Shown piece by piece: positions 16,729 through 27,200 of a stretch of DNA of 41,996 nucleotides. The stretch lies in the NCBI GenBank assembly GCA_001275005.1, contig JWZX01003061.1:1-41996 (forward strand), read 5' to 3'. A model generated the notes under the pieces. The model searched no databases and had not been told where the DNA came from. It saw nothing but the letters and a program-made list of their open reading frames with translations. Made by a program: the position numbers and the translations under genes. Origin of the DNA: Chrysochromulina tobinii. Its lineage: Eukaryota > Haptophyta > Prymnesiales > Chrysochromulinaceae. Positions within the stretch are counted from its first letter, which is position 1; each line of letters opens with the position of its first letter.

Positions 16729-18447
16729 CTACCAGGCATCAAAGCTCCCGAAACCACCTGCCGACTTTGGCTTTTTCTTCGGCGGCTCGTCTGCTGCCTC
16801 TGCAAGAGCCGAAGCTTGGAGTGCAGCGGCACCGACCACTGCCGACGACGACGACGACGGCTGCTGTCGCGCGGCTGGCGCCAACTCTCCATGGAAGTGC
16901 TGCGGGGCTATGTACTTGCCGACGCCCACGCGAAGCTCTTTGGGGCGCTCTGGCTGGTAGTTGAACCACGGTTCAGCGTCCTCCGCCGCCCGCTTCGCCT
17001 TTTCAGCCGCCGCCGCAGCCCCGGGGTTGGCCTTCTCGGCGAGCGCGGCATCCATCTTGGCATCGATGTCGGCAAACGGGTTCACAAAGATGGAGGCGCC
17101 AAGAAGCGTCACCGGCTCGAGCGGCCGGTCGTCCTTGTCCGTAGGCAGCGCCTCGATGCGCGCGAGCGTGTCGAGCCCGCCGACGACGGATCCGAAGACG
17201 GTGTGCTTCCCATCCAGGTGCGCAGCAGACTTGAAGGTGAGAAAGAATTGGGAGCCGTTGGAATTGGGCCCAGAGTTGGCCATCGAGAGAACACCGCGAC
17301 CGTCGTGCTTGAGCTTACCCGAGATCTCATCGGCGAATTTCCCACCCCACGCCGACTCGCCGCCGCTGCCCGTGCCAGTTGGATCACCGCCTTGCAGCAT
17401 GAAGTTGCGGATCAAACGATGGAAGGATGTGCCGTCATAGTAGCCGCGCTCGATGAGCTGGAGGAAGTTGTCGCACGTCCTGGGCGCGCAATCCACGCGT
17501 AGCTCGAGGTTGAGCGTGCCATGCGAGGTGCGCAGCTGCACGTACCCCTTTGTCTTCTGAGCCTTGGCAAACACGTACCGCTGGCGGGCCGCCTCTTCGG
17601 CACTCAGCGACGCGATCTCGTTCACAGTCTGAACCGGCACGGAGGTGGACGTGAATGACGCGGACGCCGCGCCGGTCGTCTGCACCCAGCGTGCCGGCTT
17701 GAGACCACCGCCGCCGCCGCCGCCGCTGCTGCTGGCCGCACCACCCGCCGCACCGCCCGCCGTGGCTTTGACTGCTTTTGGCAACGTCACCTTGATGGCG
17801 GCCTCTGATGGCGTGGCGGACGCGGACGCTGCGGCAACTTGCTGCATGATGCGCGCAGTGGCTTCATTGTGCCGCACGCCGCCGCTGTCCTTCAGCTCCA
17901 CTTCGAGGCCCGCGTTCACGTGATTGAAGTGCTCGAGCTCGCGTCGCTCTGAGTTGGTCGGGTCTTGGATATGAAGCACGTCAGCGCGCGTGAACGGCAT
18001 CTGGTCGAGCAGGTCGCGCAGGTCGTTGGTCTTGAGGTTCATCTGTTTGACCGCATCGTAGCAGTACACGTTGCCCGTCGTCTTGATCGCCACGATGTGT
18101 GTGTGCTGCGTGAACGGCTTGAAGAGAACCGGGCACGCGTACTGCCCCTCCGCGTTGCGGTGGAAGTGCAGCTTCGTCAGGTCGCTGGCGGCCAGCGGCT
18201 GACCGGTCACGGGATGCCGGCGGAACTTTTTGAGGTACGGCACGACGTTGAGCAGCTCGAAGATGATGCCGTCGTCTGTGCAAAGTGGCGTCTCAAACGG
18301 CCGGAAGGAGATGGCGCAGCAGTCGAACGGAAGCGTCTTGTAAGGCAGGCGCGCCATCGACTGCTTTCCGGCGCCACGGTGCTCTCCACTCGCATGCTCC
18401 GTGCGCGTGAGGTAGAGTTTGTCCTTCGAGTGCTGGTTTTTGCCCAT
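16729..18447 (-). CDS. PPIL2: U-box cyclophilin, PPIL2/CYP60-type peptidyl-prolyl isomerase
   Basis: 572 residues from ATG 18447 (MGKNQHSKDKLYLT, the usual PPIL2 opening); a further ATG at 18486 is in frame. Residues about 38-115 are the U-box (RLPYKTLPFDCCAISFRPFE onward), a RING-like E2-binding fold without zinc ligands. Residues about 301-450 are a cyclophilin domain with FHRLIRNFMLQGGD (342-355), NGSQFF and LDGKHTVFG. The Trp that binds cyclosporin in classical cyclophilins is His410 here, in line with low drug affinity in this subfamily. A Gly/Ser/Ala linker (about 228-250) precedes the isomerase domain. PPIL2 is nuclear, associates with the spliceosome, and can act as a ubiquitin ligase. 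The C-terminus is Lys-rich (PPKKKPKS), a probable nuclear localisation signal. No intron. Confidence 0.93.
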   Translation of the reverse strand: MGKNQHSKDKLYLTRTEHASGEHRGAGKQSMARLPYKTLPFDCCAISFRPFETPLCTDDGIIFELLNVVPYLKKFRRHPVTGQPLAASDLTKLHFHRNAEGQYACPVLFKPFTQHTHIVAIKTTGNVYCYDAVKQMNLKTNDLRDLLDQMPFTRADVLHIQDPTNSERRELEHFNHVNAGLEVELKDSGGVRHNEATARIMQQVAAASASATPSEAAIKVTLPKAVKATAGGAAGGAASSSGGGGGGGLKPARWVQTTGAASASFTSTSVPVQTVNEIASLSAEEAARQRYVFAKAQKTKGYVQLRTSHGTLNLELRVDCAPRTCDNFLQLIERGYYDGTSFHRLIRNFMLQGGDPTGTGSGGESAWGGKFADEISGKLKHDGRGVLSMANSGPNSNGSQFFLTFKSAAHLDGKHTVFGSVVGGLDTLARIEALPTDKDDRPLEPVTLLGASIFVNPFADIDAKMDAALAEKANPGAAAAAEKAKRAAEDAEPWFNYQPERPKELRVGVGKYIAPQHFHGELAPAARQQPSSSSSAVVGAAALQASALAEAADEPPKKKPKSAGGFGSFDAW

Positions 18448-18759
18448 CTGCCACGGATCGCCTTGTGATCGTGGCGCTCGAGTCAAGAGACGCTTTCGCG
18501 TTTCTGGAGAAAAAACTTTTCGCCCATCGCGGCGCTTTCGCCAAACCGCAGCGCTCTTGTCGAAGAGCGCACGTAACCTACCAAGTCAAACGGGTGCCAC
18601 CTTACCTGCACCTATACTTTGCTACCTAGTGTTCATGGTTGTACGAATACGGCAGCTCGGAGGCGGGAGTGCGGCGAGCATCAGTACGCCGATCAGTATG
18701 CGATGCGGCACACGCCCCCCACGCACGCGGCGCTGCTCTCTGCAGACTGTGGCTCGCAA
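18448..18759. other. Intergenic, nothing seen
   Basis: 312 bp between the transporter stop and the PPIL2 start. It should contain the PPIL2 promoter; no motif or repeat stands out. Confidence 0.5.
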
Positions 18760-20015
18760 CTATAGCTTGTTGGATTGGACGTAGAGGTAGATGGAGAAGA
18801 AGGCAAGCGAGATGGAGTACCCGAAGATCTGTATCGTTGTCGCAGGCTCACCCATGATCACCACCGTATAGAGAACGAATGCCGCATTGCGACCGGTGTT
18901 AATGACCTTGAGTGTGACCGAGTTCGTCAGCTTGATGACTATGAAGGTGAGCATTGAGGCAACCACGCCGAGCAAAGATGAGGCGGTGAAGAGGATGGGG
19001 TGTGCCGCCATCGTGGCGAAGCCGCCCTTTTCCCGAAACTGGGGCGCCTCGGTAAACAGCGCGCCGACCAGCAAGAAGGCGGCCGCTGTTGGCGCGAAAA
19101 AGTACCTGATGAGGGAGGTACTCAGTGGTCATCAGTTGGCTTTCAGCGGCCTTCGGTGGCCTTCGGTGGCCTTCAACGGCCCTAATAAGGAAATCAAACG
19201 CAATCAGCGCACTGCGACTCGAGGACCCCTAGCTTGAAGTTCTTGAGCAGCCGCTGCAGTAGGACGAGGCGCGTCGCCTCGGCAACGATGCCTACGCTCC
19301 GGAACGCCATCCCGATCAGGCTGAGCTGCCCCTCGCCGTAGCTCGCGATGGCACACCCCAGACCGATGAGACACACACACACGGTCGCACGTGTTGTCGG
19401 TATCTCAACGCCAGTCACGTACAGGAGCACGAGCGTGACCGTCGGTGTGAAGGATGCGAGCATCTGCGTCAGCGTGATCGTCAGGTACATGTACGCCGCG
19501 TTCGTCATGGCAAAGGTGAGACCCTGCGCCGCACCGATTGGGATCATGTTCCACAGCCAGAACTGGAACGTAGTACTGCCGATGCCGCCTTCGGCCGCCT
19601 CGCCTCCCCCGGACGCTTTCGGCGTGGTGATCGGCACCGGCTCGATGCCAAGCTTCGGTGCGGTCGTCGCGCGGGGCTTTGTCCATCGCCGCCACAGTCG
19701 CTCCACGCGTGGCTGTAAGTGGATGACACCGGCGCAGTAAAACGAGGTCACCACCTGACCCAGCGCGGAGAGAAAGAGCGGGAACGGAAAGTGCAGCTCG
19801 TTGAGGATGCGAGCGTTCACTAGCACGAGCGTCGGGCCGACGAGCGCGTATGTCGTGCAAGCAGCGAACACCTTGAGCTGTTGCTGCACAGCAGTAGCCT
19901 TGGTGACCGCGCTGCTGGAGCCGCTATTCAGCGGTTGAGTCTCGTTCTCGGTTTCGTGATCACTGCCCACCTTCTCGTAATAACCACCGGGAGGATTGTG
20001 AGACATTATGCGCAT
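18760..20015 (-). CDS. Sugar-phosphate / nucleotide-sugar transporter (TPT/DMT superfamily)
   Basis: Two exons, 20015-19213 and 19105-18760, phase 2; 382 residues. After a hydrophilic N-terminus (about 1-45) there are some ten hydrophobic helices. QGLTFAMTNAAYMYLTITLTQ matches the conserved region where TPT proteins read FALTNAALxYxxVSFTQ; LESQYFFAPTAAAFLLVGAL (spanning the splice junction) matches the MYYAP segment; and VTLKVINTGRN matches the LTLKVLGxxK motif. By family it exchanges a sugar phosphate or nucleotide sugar across a Golgi, ER or plastid membrane. No transit peptide is seen, so Golgi/ER is more likely. A second ATG lies 9 nt downstream (20006). The loop after helix 3 is enlarged and Pro/Gly-rich (about 110-145). 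Confidence 0.88.
19106..19212 (-). repeat. Transporter intron with GGCCTTCGGT-like repeats and CTGAT motifs
   Basis: 107 bp, donor CA|GTGCGC at 19212, acceptor CCTCCCTCATCAG|GTAC at 19106. The sense strand holds three or four GGCCACCGAA / GGCCGCTGAA units, then CTGATGACC and CTGAGTACC. The acceptor block is nearly identical to those at 2380 and 38119. Confidence 0.8.
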
Positions 20016-20560
20016 CAGTTTTCAATGCTGCTTCCACCACCTCGCCGCCGCTCGCGGGGCGAAGAGAGCGCCGCGCGGGCGCCGCGAGAGCGAGACGGCG
20101 AGAGAGTTATCGAGCACGAACGTGAGAGCACAAGAAGTCTTTTCTCGTGAACGTGGACGGGACGTGGACGGGACGCCGTTTCGACACCCTTGTAGCCTCG
20201 CTGGGCTTTCCACAGGAAAATTGGACAGCAAATTCAAGAGAGAAGATAGATGTCGGCACAAAGCGCCGTCTCGGTCATTCGTCGGACGCTCGGCAAGGGA
20301 TTGAAAGTTTACAAGAGTACAATTGCAAGAGTAGAATGCCCGTGCCGCGGAAGCCAGCTGGCGGAAGCTCGCCCATGCGCCATGGCGCGAGCGCGCGCTC
20401 CTACGGTCCTTTTTCAAAGGCAAGTCAAAACTCAACTCAACGCAGTCACGCGACGTGCTGTGAAATTGTGAATGTGAGGTCGTATGATTTCAGACTGTAC
20501 GTACCAATCCTGTGGACTGTGACTCGCTCAGTCTCATAGTCTCTCAACCGCTCGAGTCGC
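20016..20560. other. Intergenic, no gene seen
   Basis: 545 bp between the kinase stop and the transporter start. The Arg-rich open frames (20008-20304 plus, 20022-20435 minus) look like shadows. It holds short direct repeats such as GTGGACGGGACG (about 20152-20172) and should contain the transporter promoter. Confidence 0.5.
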
Positions 20561-21448
20561 TCAGCCGCCGAGGCTGAGCAGAGCCCGCAAGACGCCATAA
20601 TTCGGCCTCTCGTCGTATCGGAGCAGCCGCACTGCGCGCAGGTACTCTCGAAAGTGCGACGGCAGCGTGCCAGCGATCTCGTCCACACACGCGCGTTGCT
20701 TCTCCGCCAGCATGAGCGCGAAGCGCTCCGGCTTCGTTGGCGCTGGAAGAGCGCTGTCATGAGCGCTCCACGGCAGACGGCCCTCGTGTAGGAACGCGAG
20801 GGTCAAGGCTAGCGATTCGAGGTCGTCCCGACGGCCGAGTGGTTCGCCCGAGTGGTTGGCGAGCGATGCGTACCGCCCCGTGCCGACCACGCCGCGCCGC
20901 CGCACGTCAGGCGTATGCTCACCCGTCTGCTGGTCGCACCATCGGCGAGCGAGCCCAAAGTCGACCAACGTCCATTGGGAGGATGCACAGCCTGCGACCG
21001 CGCGTGCGGCACTCGGGTCGGGACCGAGAATGTTGGCGGGCTTGACGTCCAAGTGAAGCCAGCCCGTCCCATGCAATGTCTCGAGGCACTCCAGGATTGC
21101 CTCACCCACCCGCTGCACGGCCACGAGATCGAGCCGCATGCCCGCTTCCCGCTGCACCGATCTCAAGGACGGCCCGAGTCGATCCATCACGAGTGCGTAC
21201 TGCCCATGCGCACGTCCAAACCATCGCATGCGCGGCACGTACTGCGCGCCAAGCGCCTTGTACACACTCGCCTCGGTCGGAAGGCGTGGAGTTCGCGAAT
21301 CCTCTGGTTCCACCTTGATTGCCACCGCGTCGCCCGTGAGGCGGTGAATGCCGCTGTACACCGTGCCAAACTTGCCGCTGCCAAGGCGGCGGCCCAAGCG
21401 GTAGTGTCCGACGTCGAGTCCGACGAGCGTGGAAAGCGTGGACTTCAT
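20561..21448 (-). CDS. Casein-kinase-1-like protein kinase
   Basis: 295 residues, essentially only a kinase domain. The Gly loop is GSGKFGTV (23-30), the ATP-anchoring Lys is in AVAIK (Lys45), the catalytic loop is HLDVKPANI (132-140), DFG is at 163-165, and GTGRYASLANHSGEPLGRRD (189-208) is the CK1 hallmark segment. The usual HRD is HLD and KPDN is KPAN, so the catalytic loop is divergent, though the catalytic Asp is kept. No C-terminal regulatory tail follows. Two tiny upstream ORFs overlap the start (see findings). Substrates are unknown. Confidence 0.88.
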   Translation of the reverse strand: MKSTLSTLVGLDVGHYRLGRRLGSGKFGTVYSGIHRLTGDAVAIKVEPEDSRTPRLPTEASVYKALGAQYVPRMRWFGRAHGQYALVMDRLGPSLRSVQREAGMRLDLVAVQRVGEAILECLETLHGTGWLHLDVKPANILGPDPSAARAVAGCASSQWTLVDFGLARRWCDQQTGEHTPDVRRRGVVGTGRYASLANHSGEPLGRRDDLESLALTLAFLHEGRLPWSAHDSALPAPTKPERFALMLAEKQRACVDEIAGTLPSHFREYLRAVRLLRYDERPNYGVLRALLSLGG

Positions 21449-21467
21449 TTGGACTTCATTCTTTCAT
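21445..21467 (-). promoter_or_regulatory. Two nested mini-uORFs overlapping the kinase start codon
   Basis: ATG-AAA-GAA-TGA (21467-21456) has a stop that overlaps the ATG of ATG-AAG-TCC-AAA-TGA (21459-21445), whose stop overlaps the main ATG (21448-21446). The pattern results from duplication of AATGAAGTCCA. It matters only if the transcript starts upstream of 21467. Confidence 0.5.
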
Positions 21468-21831
21468 GTTAATACACACAACACGTAAGCAGCACAGCCG
21501 TGAAGACAAAACAATACAATACATTCTTTCACACGGCACTCCATCACGTCCTCAAACCTCAATTCTGAATTCAAAAGAACGTGGTCGAGCCCAGAGGGAG
21601 AGGCGACGGGCGACACGTTATTTGTACGTACTTCGGCAATTATAGCGACGCAGGTCCCAAAGCCGAAAGCCGTGGGGAATCGAGACACAATTCCGCCATA
21701 CCGCGCCGACTCTGCTATAGTCTTCGTGGTGTTCCGGGGCGCGCGGGTCGGCGGTGGCACTGGTCCACTCGCCCCGCGGCGCATGCCTGGCGCGCATCCA
21801 TGGCAGTCTCTCTCTCTCGCGCGCGCACGGC
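21449..21831. other. Intergenic, apart from the mini-uORFs nothing seen
   Basis: 383 bp between the kinase start and the next minus-strand stop. No repeats or supported genes. Confidence 0.5.
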
Positions 21832-22977
21832 TTACCGCCTGGACCATTCGCGCTTCTCGTACTCGAGCTCAACAAGCGCCTGATGCAGCACCCGCTTGCG
21901 CGCCTGCATGCGCATCATGGCCACCCCGCCGCCCTCCGATTGCGTCGCCAGATTCGTCATCGCGCCGAGATGGGCATCGAGAGCCTGCTCCTCCGCCTCC
22001 AGATAGGCCTCGTACAGCCGTAGCCACTGGAGCCGCCGCGCAGGAACGTGTGAGAGTCCCGACGCCTCCAGGTGGGAGTCGTCACGGAGCACCTCAGGCA
22101 GGCTAATGAGGCGCCATCCTGAGCGCGCGCTCGTGGACGGTAGGCTGCCGACGTCGAGCGCCGCGTCGCGCGCGTACTGGCGCAGCAGGTCCTCGAAGCG
22201 CCGGCCGGCCTTGTCGGGCACAAGCTGCCGCGTCGGCAGGGCGGGCGGTTTCGCCATGGTCCATGCCGCGAGGCGGCTCGCCTCAGCGCCCGCGCTGTAT
22301 CGGGCGCCATCGGCGCCGTCGGACAGGTACGGGCCAAGCGCCGGCTCGTCCTCGACAAAGCGGGCCGTCGAGGCCGCCAACGAGCCCGGCGGCTCGGCCG
22401 CCGCGTCGTCGTCATCGGGCGCCATAGCCGCGAAATTGGGGTTTCCAGCGACGGGCGCCACGCCAAGGTCGATGCCGGCGATGCGCATCGAAGACCCCTC
22501 GGCGGTGCTCTTGAAAGCACCTGAGCGGGTGTAGATGTCCATTAGGTCCAAGCCGGCGAACCGCCCATAGAAGAGCTGGCCCATCGTGCTCAGCTCGGAT
22601 GGTGGCGGCTGCAGCACGCCGACGTTTGGCATGTGCAGCTGTTGCACACCTTGCCCAGCTTCGCTGCCTAACTCGTCATGGATGCGCACACTTTGTGCCC
22701 ATGCGGCGGGTGCATATTTGGCGAGGACCTCGTCCTCGATCCAGCTCGCGACCGTGGAGCGCTCGCTTCGCAGCTTCTCACGGAAGCTGGCATCCTCCAC
22801 AAACGTGCGGGACAGCAGGTACACGGCGCTGGCGCCAGCGACGGCCGCGGTGGACAGGGCGGCAGTGGTCGGCAAGAGCCGGCCTCTCTCTGCGGGTTTG
22901 GCGGGTGATGCAGTCGTCGGCGGCGCCGCCACCGCGCTGAGCAAGCGTCGCGACGATCGGATGAAGGTGCTTCGCAT
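21832..22977 (-). CDS. Unknown protein, predicted mitochondrial, with one membrane segment
   Basis: 381 residues from ATG 22977 (MRSTFIRSSRRLLSAVAAPP); the frame is open to an ATG at 23085. The start resembles a mitochondrial presequence: Arg/Ser-rich, no acidic residue. A hydrophobic segment follows at about 37-57 (TAALSTAAVAGASAVYLLSR). The remainder is mostly soluble and Ala-rich, with a helical C-terminus (RRLQWLRLYEAYLEAEEQAL and MRMQARKRVLHQALVELEYE) likely to form a coiled coil. No family is recognised. It shares a 140-bp divergent promoter region with the FAHD1-like gene, a mitochondrial-type protein, which weakly supports the location. Confidence 0.6.
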   Translation of the reverse strand: MRSTFIRSSRRLLSAVAAPPTTASPAKPAERGRLLPTTAALSTAAVAGASAVYLLSRTFVEDASFREKLRSERSTVASWIEDEVLAKYAPAAWAQSVRIHDELGSEAGQGVQQLHMPNVGVLQPPPSELSTMGQLFYGRFAGLDLMDIYTRSGAFKSTAEGSSMRIAGIDLGVAPVAGNPNFAAMAPDDDDAAAEPPGSLAASTARFVEDEPALGPYLSDGADGARYSAGAEASRLAAWTMAKPPALPTRQLVPDKAGRRFEDLLRQYARDAALDVGSLPSTSARSGWRLISLPEVLRDDSHLEASGLSHVPARRLQWLRLYEAYLEAEEQALDAHLGAMTNLATQSEGGGVAMMRMQARKRVLHQALVELEYEKREWSRR

Positions 22978-23117
22978 CGATTTCGCACGTCGACGCGTGA
23001 AGATCGGAGTTGGCACAGTTCCCACACGCGACGAGCTGAGACCACAAGACCGAGTGTCGACTATAACTTCACAGCCTTTGGACACTTTTCACAAACGCGC
23101 TCGACCCCCACCCCTGG
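22978..23117. promoter_or_regulatory. Putative bidirectional promoter
   Basis: Only 140 bp separates the divergent start codons of the predicted mitochondrial protein (-) and the FAHD1-like hydrolase (+). No TATA box was identified; the assignment rests on spacing and orientation. Confidence 0.4.
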
Positions 23118-23855
23118 ATGTCGCTGCTGCGTCACTTGCGACGAGCTGCGTCGACGCTCGCGGCACACGTGCCGAGCGTGAACGTCAGCCTGCATCGCGG
23201 TTCGACGCCCGTGGTCGTGCGTAACATCTACTGCATCGGGCGCAACTATGCGGACCACGCACGCGAGCTCGGGAATGCAGTGCCTACCGAAGAGCCAATC
23301 ATCTTCTTGAAGGCCTCGTCCTCGCTTCGAGGACTTGACGGCGCAGAGCAACTGGCGTATCAAGATGAGACGTTCCACTTCGAGGTGGAACTCGTGCTTC
23401 TCGTTGGGAAGTTCGTCGACATCGGCCAGCTCAAGAGCGGCAAGGAGCTGAGCTGCTTGCAGGCTGCCGGCCTTGGGCTTGACCTGACCCGGCGCAAGAA
23501 GCAGGAGGCGCTCAAAAAGGCCGGGCTGCCGTGGACTCTGGCCAAGTCGTTTGCAGGCGCCGCCATCGTCGGACCGATGCACACGTTGGATCACACTTGC
23601 GATCTTAGCGACACTTCCTTTCAACTCAAAGTCAATGGTGCGGTGAAGCAGGAGGGTCATGTGAATCAGATGATCTTCGATATTCCGTATCAGCTACGGT
23701 TCCTAAACCAGCAGGCGCCGCTCTTGCCGGGCGACTTGCTCTTCACGGGCACGCCGGCGGGCGTGGGTGAGATTCGGCGAGGCGATTCCTTTGAGATGCA
23801 ATTCCTCTCTGGCTTTCCATCGAGCATGTCAAAGCCGAGTCAGGGCGTGCTGTAG
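23118..23855 (+). CDS. Fumarylacetoacetate hydrolase family protein, FAHD1-like
   Basis: 245 residues, no intron. The N-terminus (MSLLRHLRRAASTLAAHVPS) is a likely mitochondrial presequence. The FAH fold begins at NIYCIGRNYADHARELGN (36-53), followed by PIIFLKASSSL (60-70), the metal-binding FHFEVELVL with H87, E89 and E91, the GLDLTRR segment with its Asp ligand, and LFTGTPAGVGEIRRGD near the end. FAHD1 proteins act as acylpyruvate hydrolases and oxaloacetate decarboxylases in mitochondria. The length fits the family (about 220-250). Confidence 0.92.
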   Translation: MSLLRHLRRAASTLAAHVPSVNVSLHRGSTPVVVRNIYCIGRNYADHARELGNAVPTEEPIIFLKASSSLRGLDGAEQLAYQDETFHFEVELVLLVGKFVDIGQLKSGKELSCLQAAGLGLDLTRRKKQEALKKAGLPWTLAKSFAGAAIVGPMHTLDHTCDLSDTSFQLKVNGAVKQEGHVNQMIFDIPYQLRFLNQQAPLLPGDLLFTGTPAGVGEIRRGDSFEMQFLSGFPSSMSKPSQGVL

Positions 23856-24261
23856 CAAGGCGTACTGGATGGTAGATGTCTCGTGGGGCGATGAAAGGGT
23901 TGTGAAGACTTTTCGTTCTGAGTCGTTAATGCAGTCAATCTCACAGTCCATTTCGCGAAGAAAACCGCATATTTGCGTTTAGAGCAAAACCGCGACGCTG
24001 CCACCGGCTCACGCACAACACGCGGCTCACGCCGGTCGTACCATTCTACCACATATAGCTCATAGCTCATAGCATACACCGCGAGTCGCACCATACACTG
24101 AAACGCGACACCCATCACAAAAGAGGATCCGAACAATGCCATATGTGCATGCTACTGCTAGCTGACACTCACGTATCAGCCGGGGGGCGGCGCACGCGTA
24201 CTCTCGCACGTTGTACACTCCAACAAAAAACCGGGGATTGGCACAGACTGACTGACATGCT
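23856..24261. other. Convergent 3' intergenic region, nothing seen
   Basis: 406 bp between the FAHD1-like stop and the stop of the large coiled-coil gene. It contains short AGCTCATAGCTCATAGC repeats (about 24056-24073) and no supported gene. Confidence 0.5.
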
Positions 24262-27200
24262 TTATTCGGTGGGCGATTTCGGGATAGAGAGCGGCGGAGG
24301 TGCTGGAGTTTGAGCGCTTTCGAGGCTGAGTTGCTGTGCGGTTGGGCTGAGCCTCGCGAGCATCCCCTGGGCAGCCATTCCCGCTTTGGCGGTGCCGCCA
24401 ATTGTCGAGGTTGGCGTGGCCGCCGCTGGCTTACCGCCCGTTGGCGTGGCCTTGCTCTTGGCGGAAATCGGTCCACTCAAGATCTTTTTCAGTTCCTTGT
24501 AGTTCAGCTTGCCACCGCCGTCTGAATCCCACAGGTTGAACAGCTCATAAACGTCTAGCTTGGGCACGTCGATGCCAAGAGCCGGGAACGCGTTCTCGAA
24601 TTCGGCTTTCGATACCTCGCCATCGCCGTCCCGATCCCACGAACGGAAGAGGTCCATGACGCGTGTCGATTGCGACTTGAGCACATCTGCCAGCTGGTCG
24701 GACATCGGTCCGTCTGCCGGGTCCAGTTTTCTCAACTTCTTCTTCTCGGGTGGCGGCTTACCGCTCAGAAGCTTCTTCAGCTCCTTGGGCGCAAGGGAGC
24801 CACCGCCGTCAGCATCCCACATGTCGAAGAGTTCGTCGACGTAGCATTCGTCGACCACAATGCCGAGCGCGGGGATGGCCTTTCGGAACTCGGCTTTCGA
24901 TACCTCACCGTCTCCATCTTTATCCCACGATCGGAAGAGGTCCGTCACACGCGCCGACTGTGATGCCAAAGCCGCGGCAATCTGCTCGGGCATCGTGCCC
25001 TTGCCGCTGAGCTGGAGGCCCACAACCTTCTTTGGAGGTGGCGGAAGCTTGGCTTTCAGTGCCGCGATTTCCTTGACCATGGCGGCCGCAACTTCCTTGG
25101 CCTGCTTTAGGTCTGCCTGCAGGGACACAATTTGCTGCTGATTGCGCACGAGGTCGACTGCCACCTTTTCGCGTTGCTCCGCGAGCAGTGAGCGCAGCAT
25201 CTCTTCAGCTTGCACCTGTTGGTTCCTCAGATGCACCTTCACCGTGTCACGCTCCTCTTCGGCTGTCTTGAGTGACTCTCTAGATACTCTGAACAGCTCC
25301 TGCAGCTGCACGTAGGCTTGGCGCTCGTGATCAGCCGTGGCAAGGGCAGCCTTTTTGGCTTCAATATCATTGGCCTGGTAGTTGACCTTCTGGCGCAGCG
25401 ATCGGAGCTCGTCCTCCATCGCAAGCTTGACCATCGAAAGCTTGCCAGCCTCGAGGGCCTTCGCGCGCAGGTTCTCCTCGAGCTCGGCTCGCTTCTTGAG
25501 ATCCGCCTCGTGCTCGGCTTGCCTCTTGAGCTCACGCGTTTCTCGCTCCCACCACCCGAATGCAGACGAGAGTGCAGGGTTGCCCATGCGTCCGCCGGCT
25601 TTGCGCATGAGTCGCTGATGGTAGTTCTTTTCTTCCCACCAATCTAACCACGCCTGCCAGCCACGCGTAAGATCCAAGTTGATCATCCGCCGCATCAAGC
25701 TCTTCTGCATCTGGTTGATGCGCGCCTCCTTCTCTCGCGCGAGCTCGGCACTCATCTCGGCATTGTGGGTGCCGAGCAGCTCCTCGAGCTGAGCCTCGAG
25801 CGCTTGTCGTTTTTCCCTCTCAAGCATCGCGATCTTGCGAGCCATCTCCGCCTTGAGATCCTCGAGCTGCTCCTCGAGCCCGGCGACCGTGCGGGATTGA
25901 GCCTCCTCTTTTCGGCGTTGCTCGACTTGTTCAGCCTCCCGTTCGGCTTGCTCCCAGTCCTCGAGCCAGTGATGAAAGGCAGCCGATCGTTCGGGTTTGC
26001 TCAAACGGCTTGCAGCCGCCTGGAGCTTGCGCTTCTGAACTACCTTCTCCTCCCACATGCAGAACCAGGACGTCCATCCACGAGCAAGGTCCTTGCGCAT
26101 GATGCGGTTCGCGATCATCTCGCAAAGGTGCTTGATGCGTTGCTCCTTCTCGCGCTCCTCCTTTTCGAGTTGCGCCTTGAGTGCCTCTTCAGCTGCTGCA
26201 GTGCCGCCATCGAGTAGAGTGAGCTTCGCCAGCATCTCGGCACGCGCTGCTTCGGCAACCTCGACCTTTCGCTTGCACTCCTCCTGCACGCGCTTGAGGT
26301 CGTCTTGAAGGGAAGCCAGGGCACCCCGGTGCTCCTCGCGCTGCATCGCGACCTTCCTCTTCTGCTTTTCAGTCTGCCAGTCCGAATGCCAGAAGGCATA
26401 GGTAGCTGCCAGCTCGGGCTTGCGCAGGCGGCTGGCAGCGGCCTGCAGCTTGCGAAGTTGCGTCGTCTTCTCCTCCCACATGTCGAACCATGCCATCCAG
26501 CCTCGCGACAGATCCCTGCGCATGATGCGACGAGCGATCATACTGCAAAGGTGCTCCACGCGTTTCTCTTTTTCCTGGGACACTTTCTCCAGCGCCTTGA
26601 GCTCTGCCTCCGCCATGCCTCCATCGAGCGCAGTGATGCGCTCAAGCAGGTCACGATTCTTCGCCTCGGCAACGTCAACGCGCCGCTGCAGGTCGAAGCG
26701 CACGCGCTCGAGCTCAGCGTGCGCAGCGCCTGAGTCGCCTTCCAGTGCTGCGACGCGCTGCGCGTACGCTTTGCGCTCGGCAGCCTTCTGCGCAGAATCC
26801 CACGATTCCTTCCAATGCCTGAAAGAAGCGGAGCGCTCGGGCATGCGCAGCTTCGAAGCTACCTTCTGCAGCTGGCGCCGCTGGTACACCTTTTCCTCCC
26901 ACATGCCTTGCCAAGCGGTCCATCCACGAGACAGATCCTTCTTCAGGATGCGGCGAGCGATCATCTGGGACAAGTGCTTCACGCGTTTCTCCTTCTCCTT
27001 CTCCTCCTTCTCCTTCTGCTCCTTGAGCTGCAACTGGAACGCGCGCTGGGCCTGGGACATCTCCGAGTCCCGCTCAGCCGCTTTGCTGAGCAGCTCGGAC
27101 TCAGCAGCCTTCTGCTTTGCGGTCAGCTCTTTGATCTTCAAGTCCGCCTGGTTCAGACCACCGTTGAGTTGAGCGAGCTGGTTTTTGTAGAGATCACGCT

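Noticed and set aside
22106-22534. 142-codon plus-strand frame
   Set aside because: Antisense to the predicted mitochondrial protein; no independent support.
26420-27172. 250-codon plus-strand Ser/Arg-rich frame
   Set aside because: Antisense shadow of the repeat-rich coiled-coil gene.
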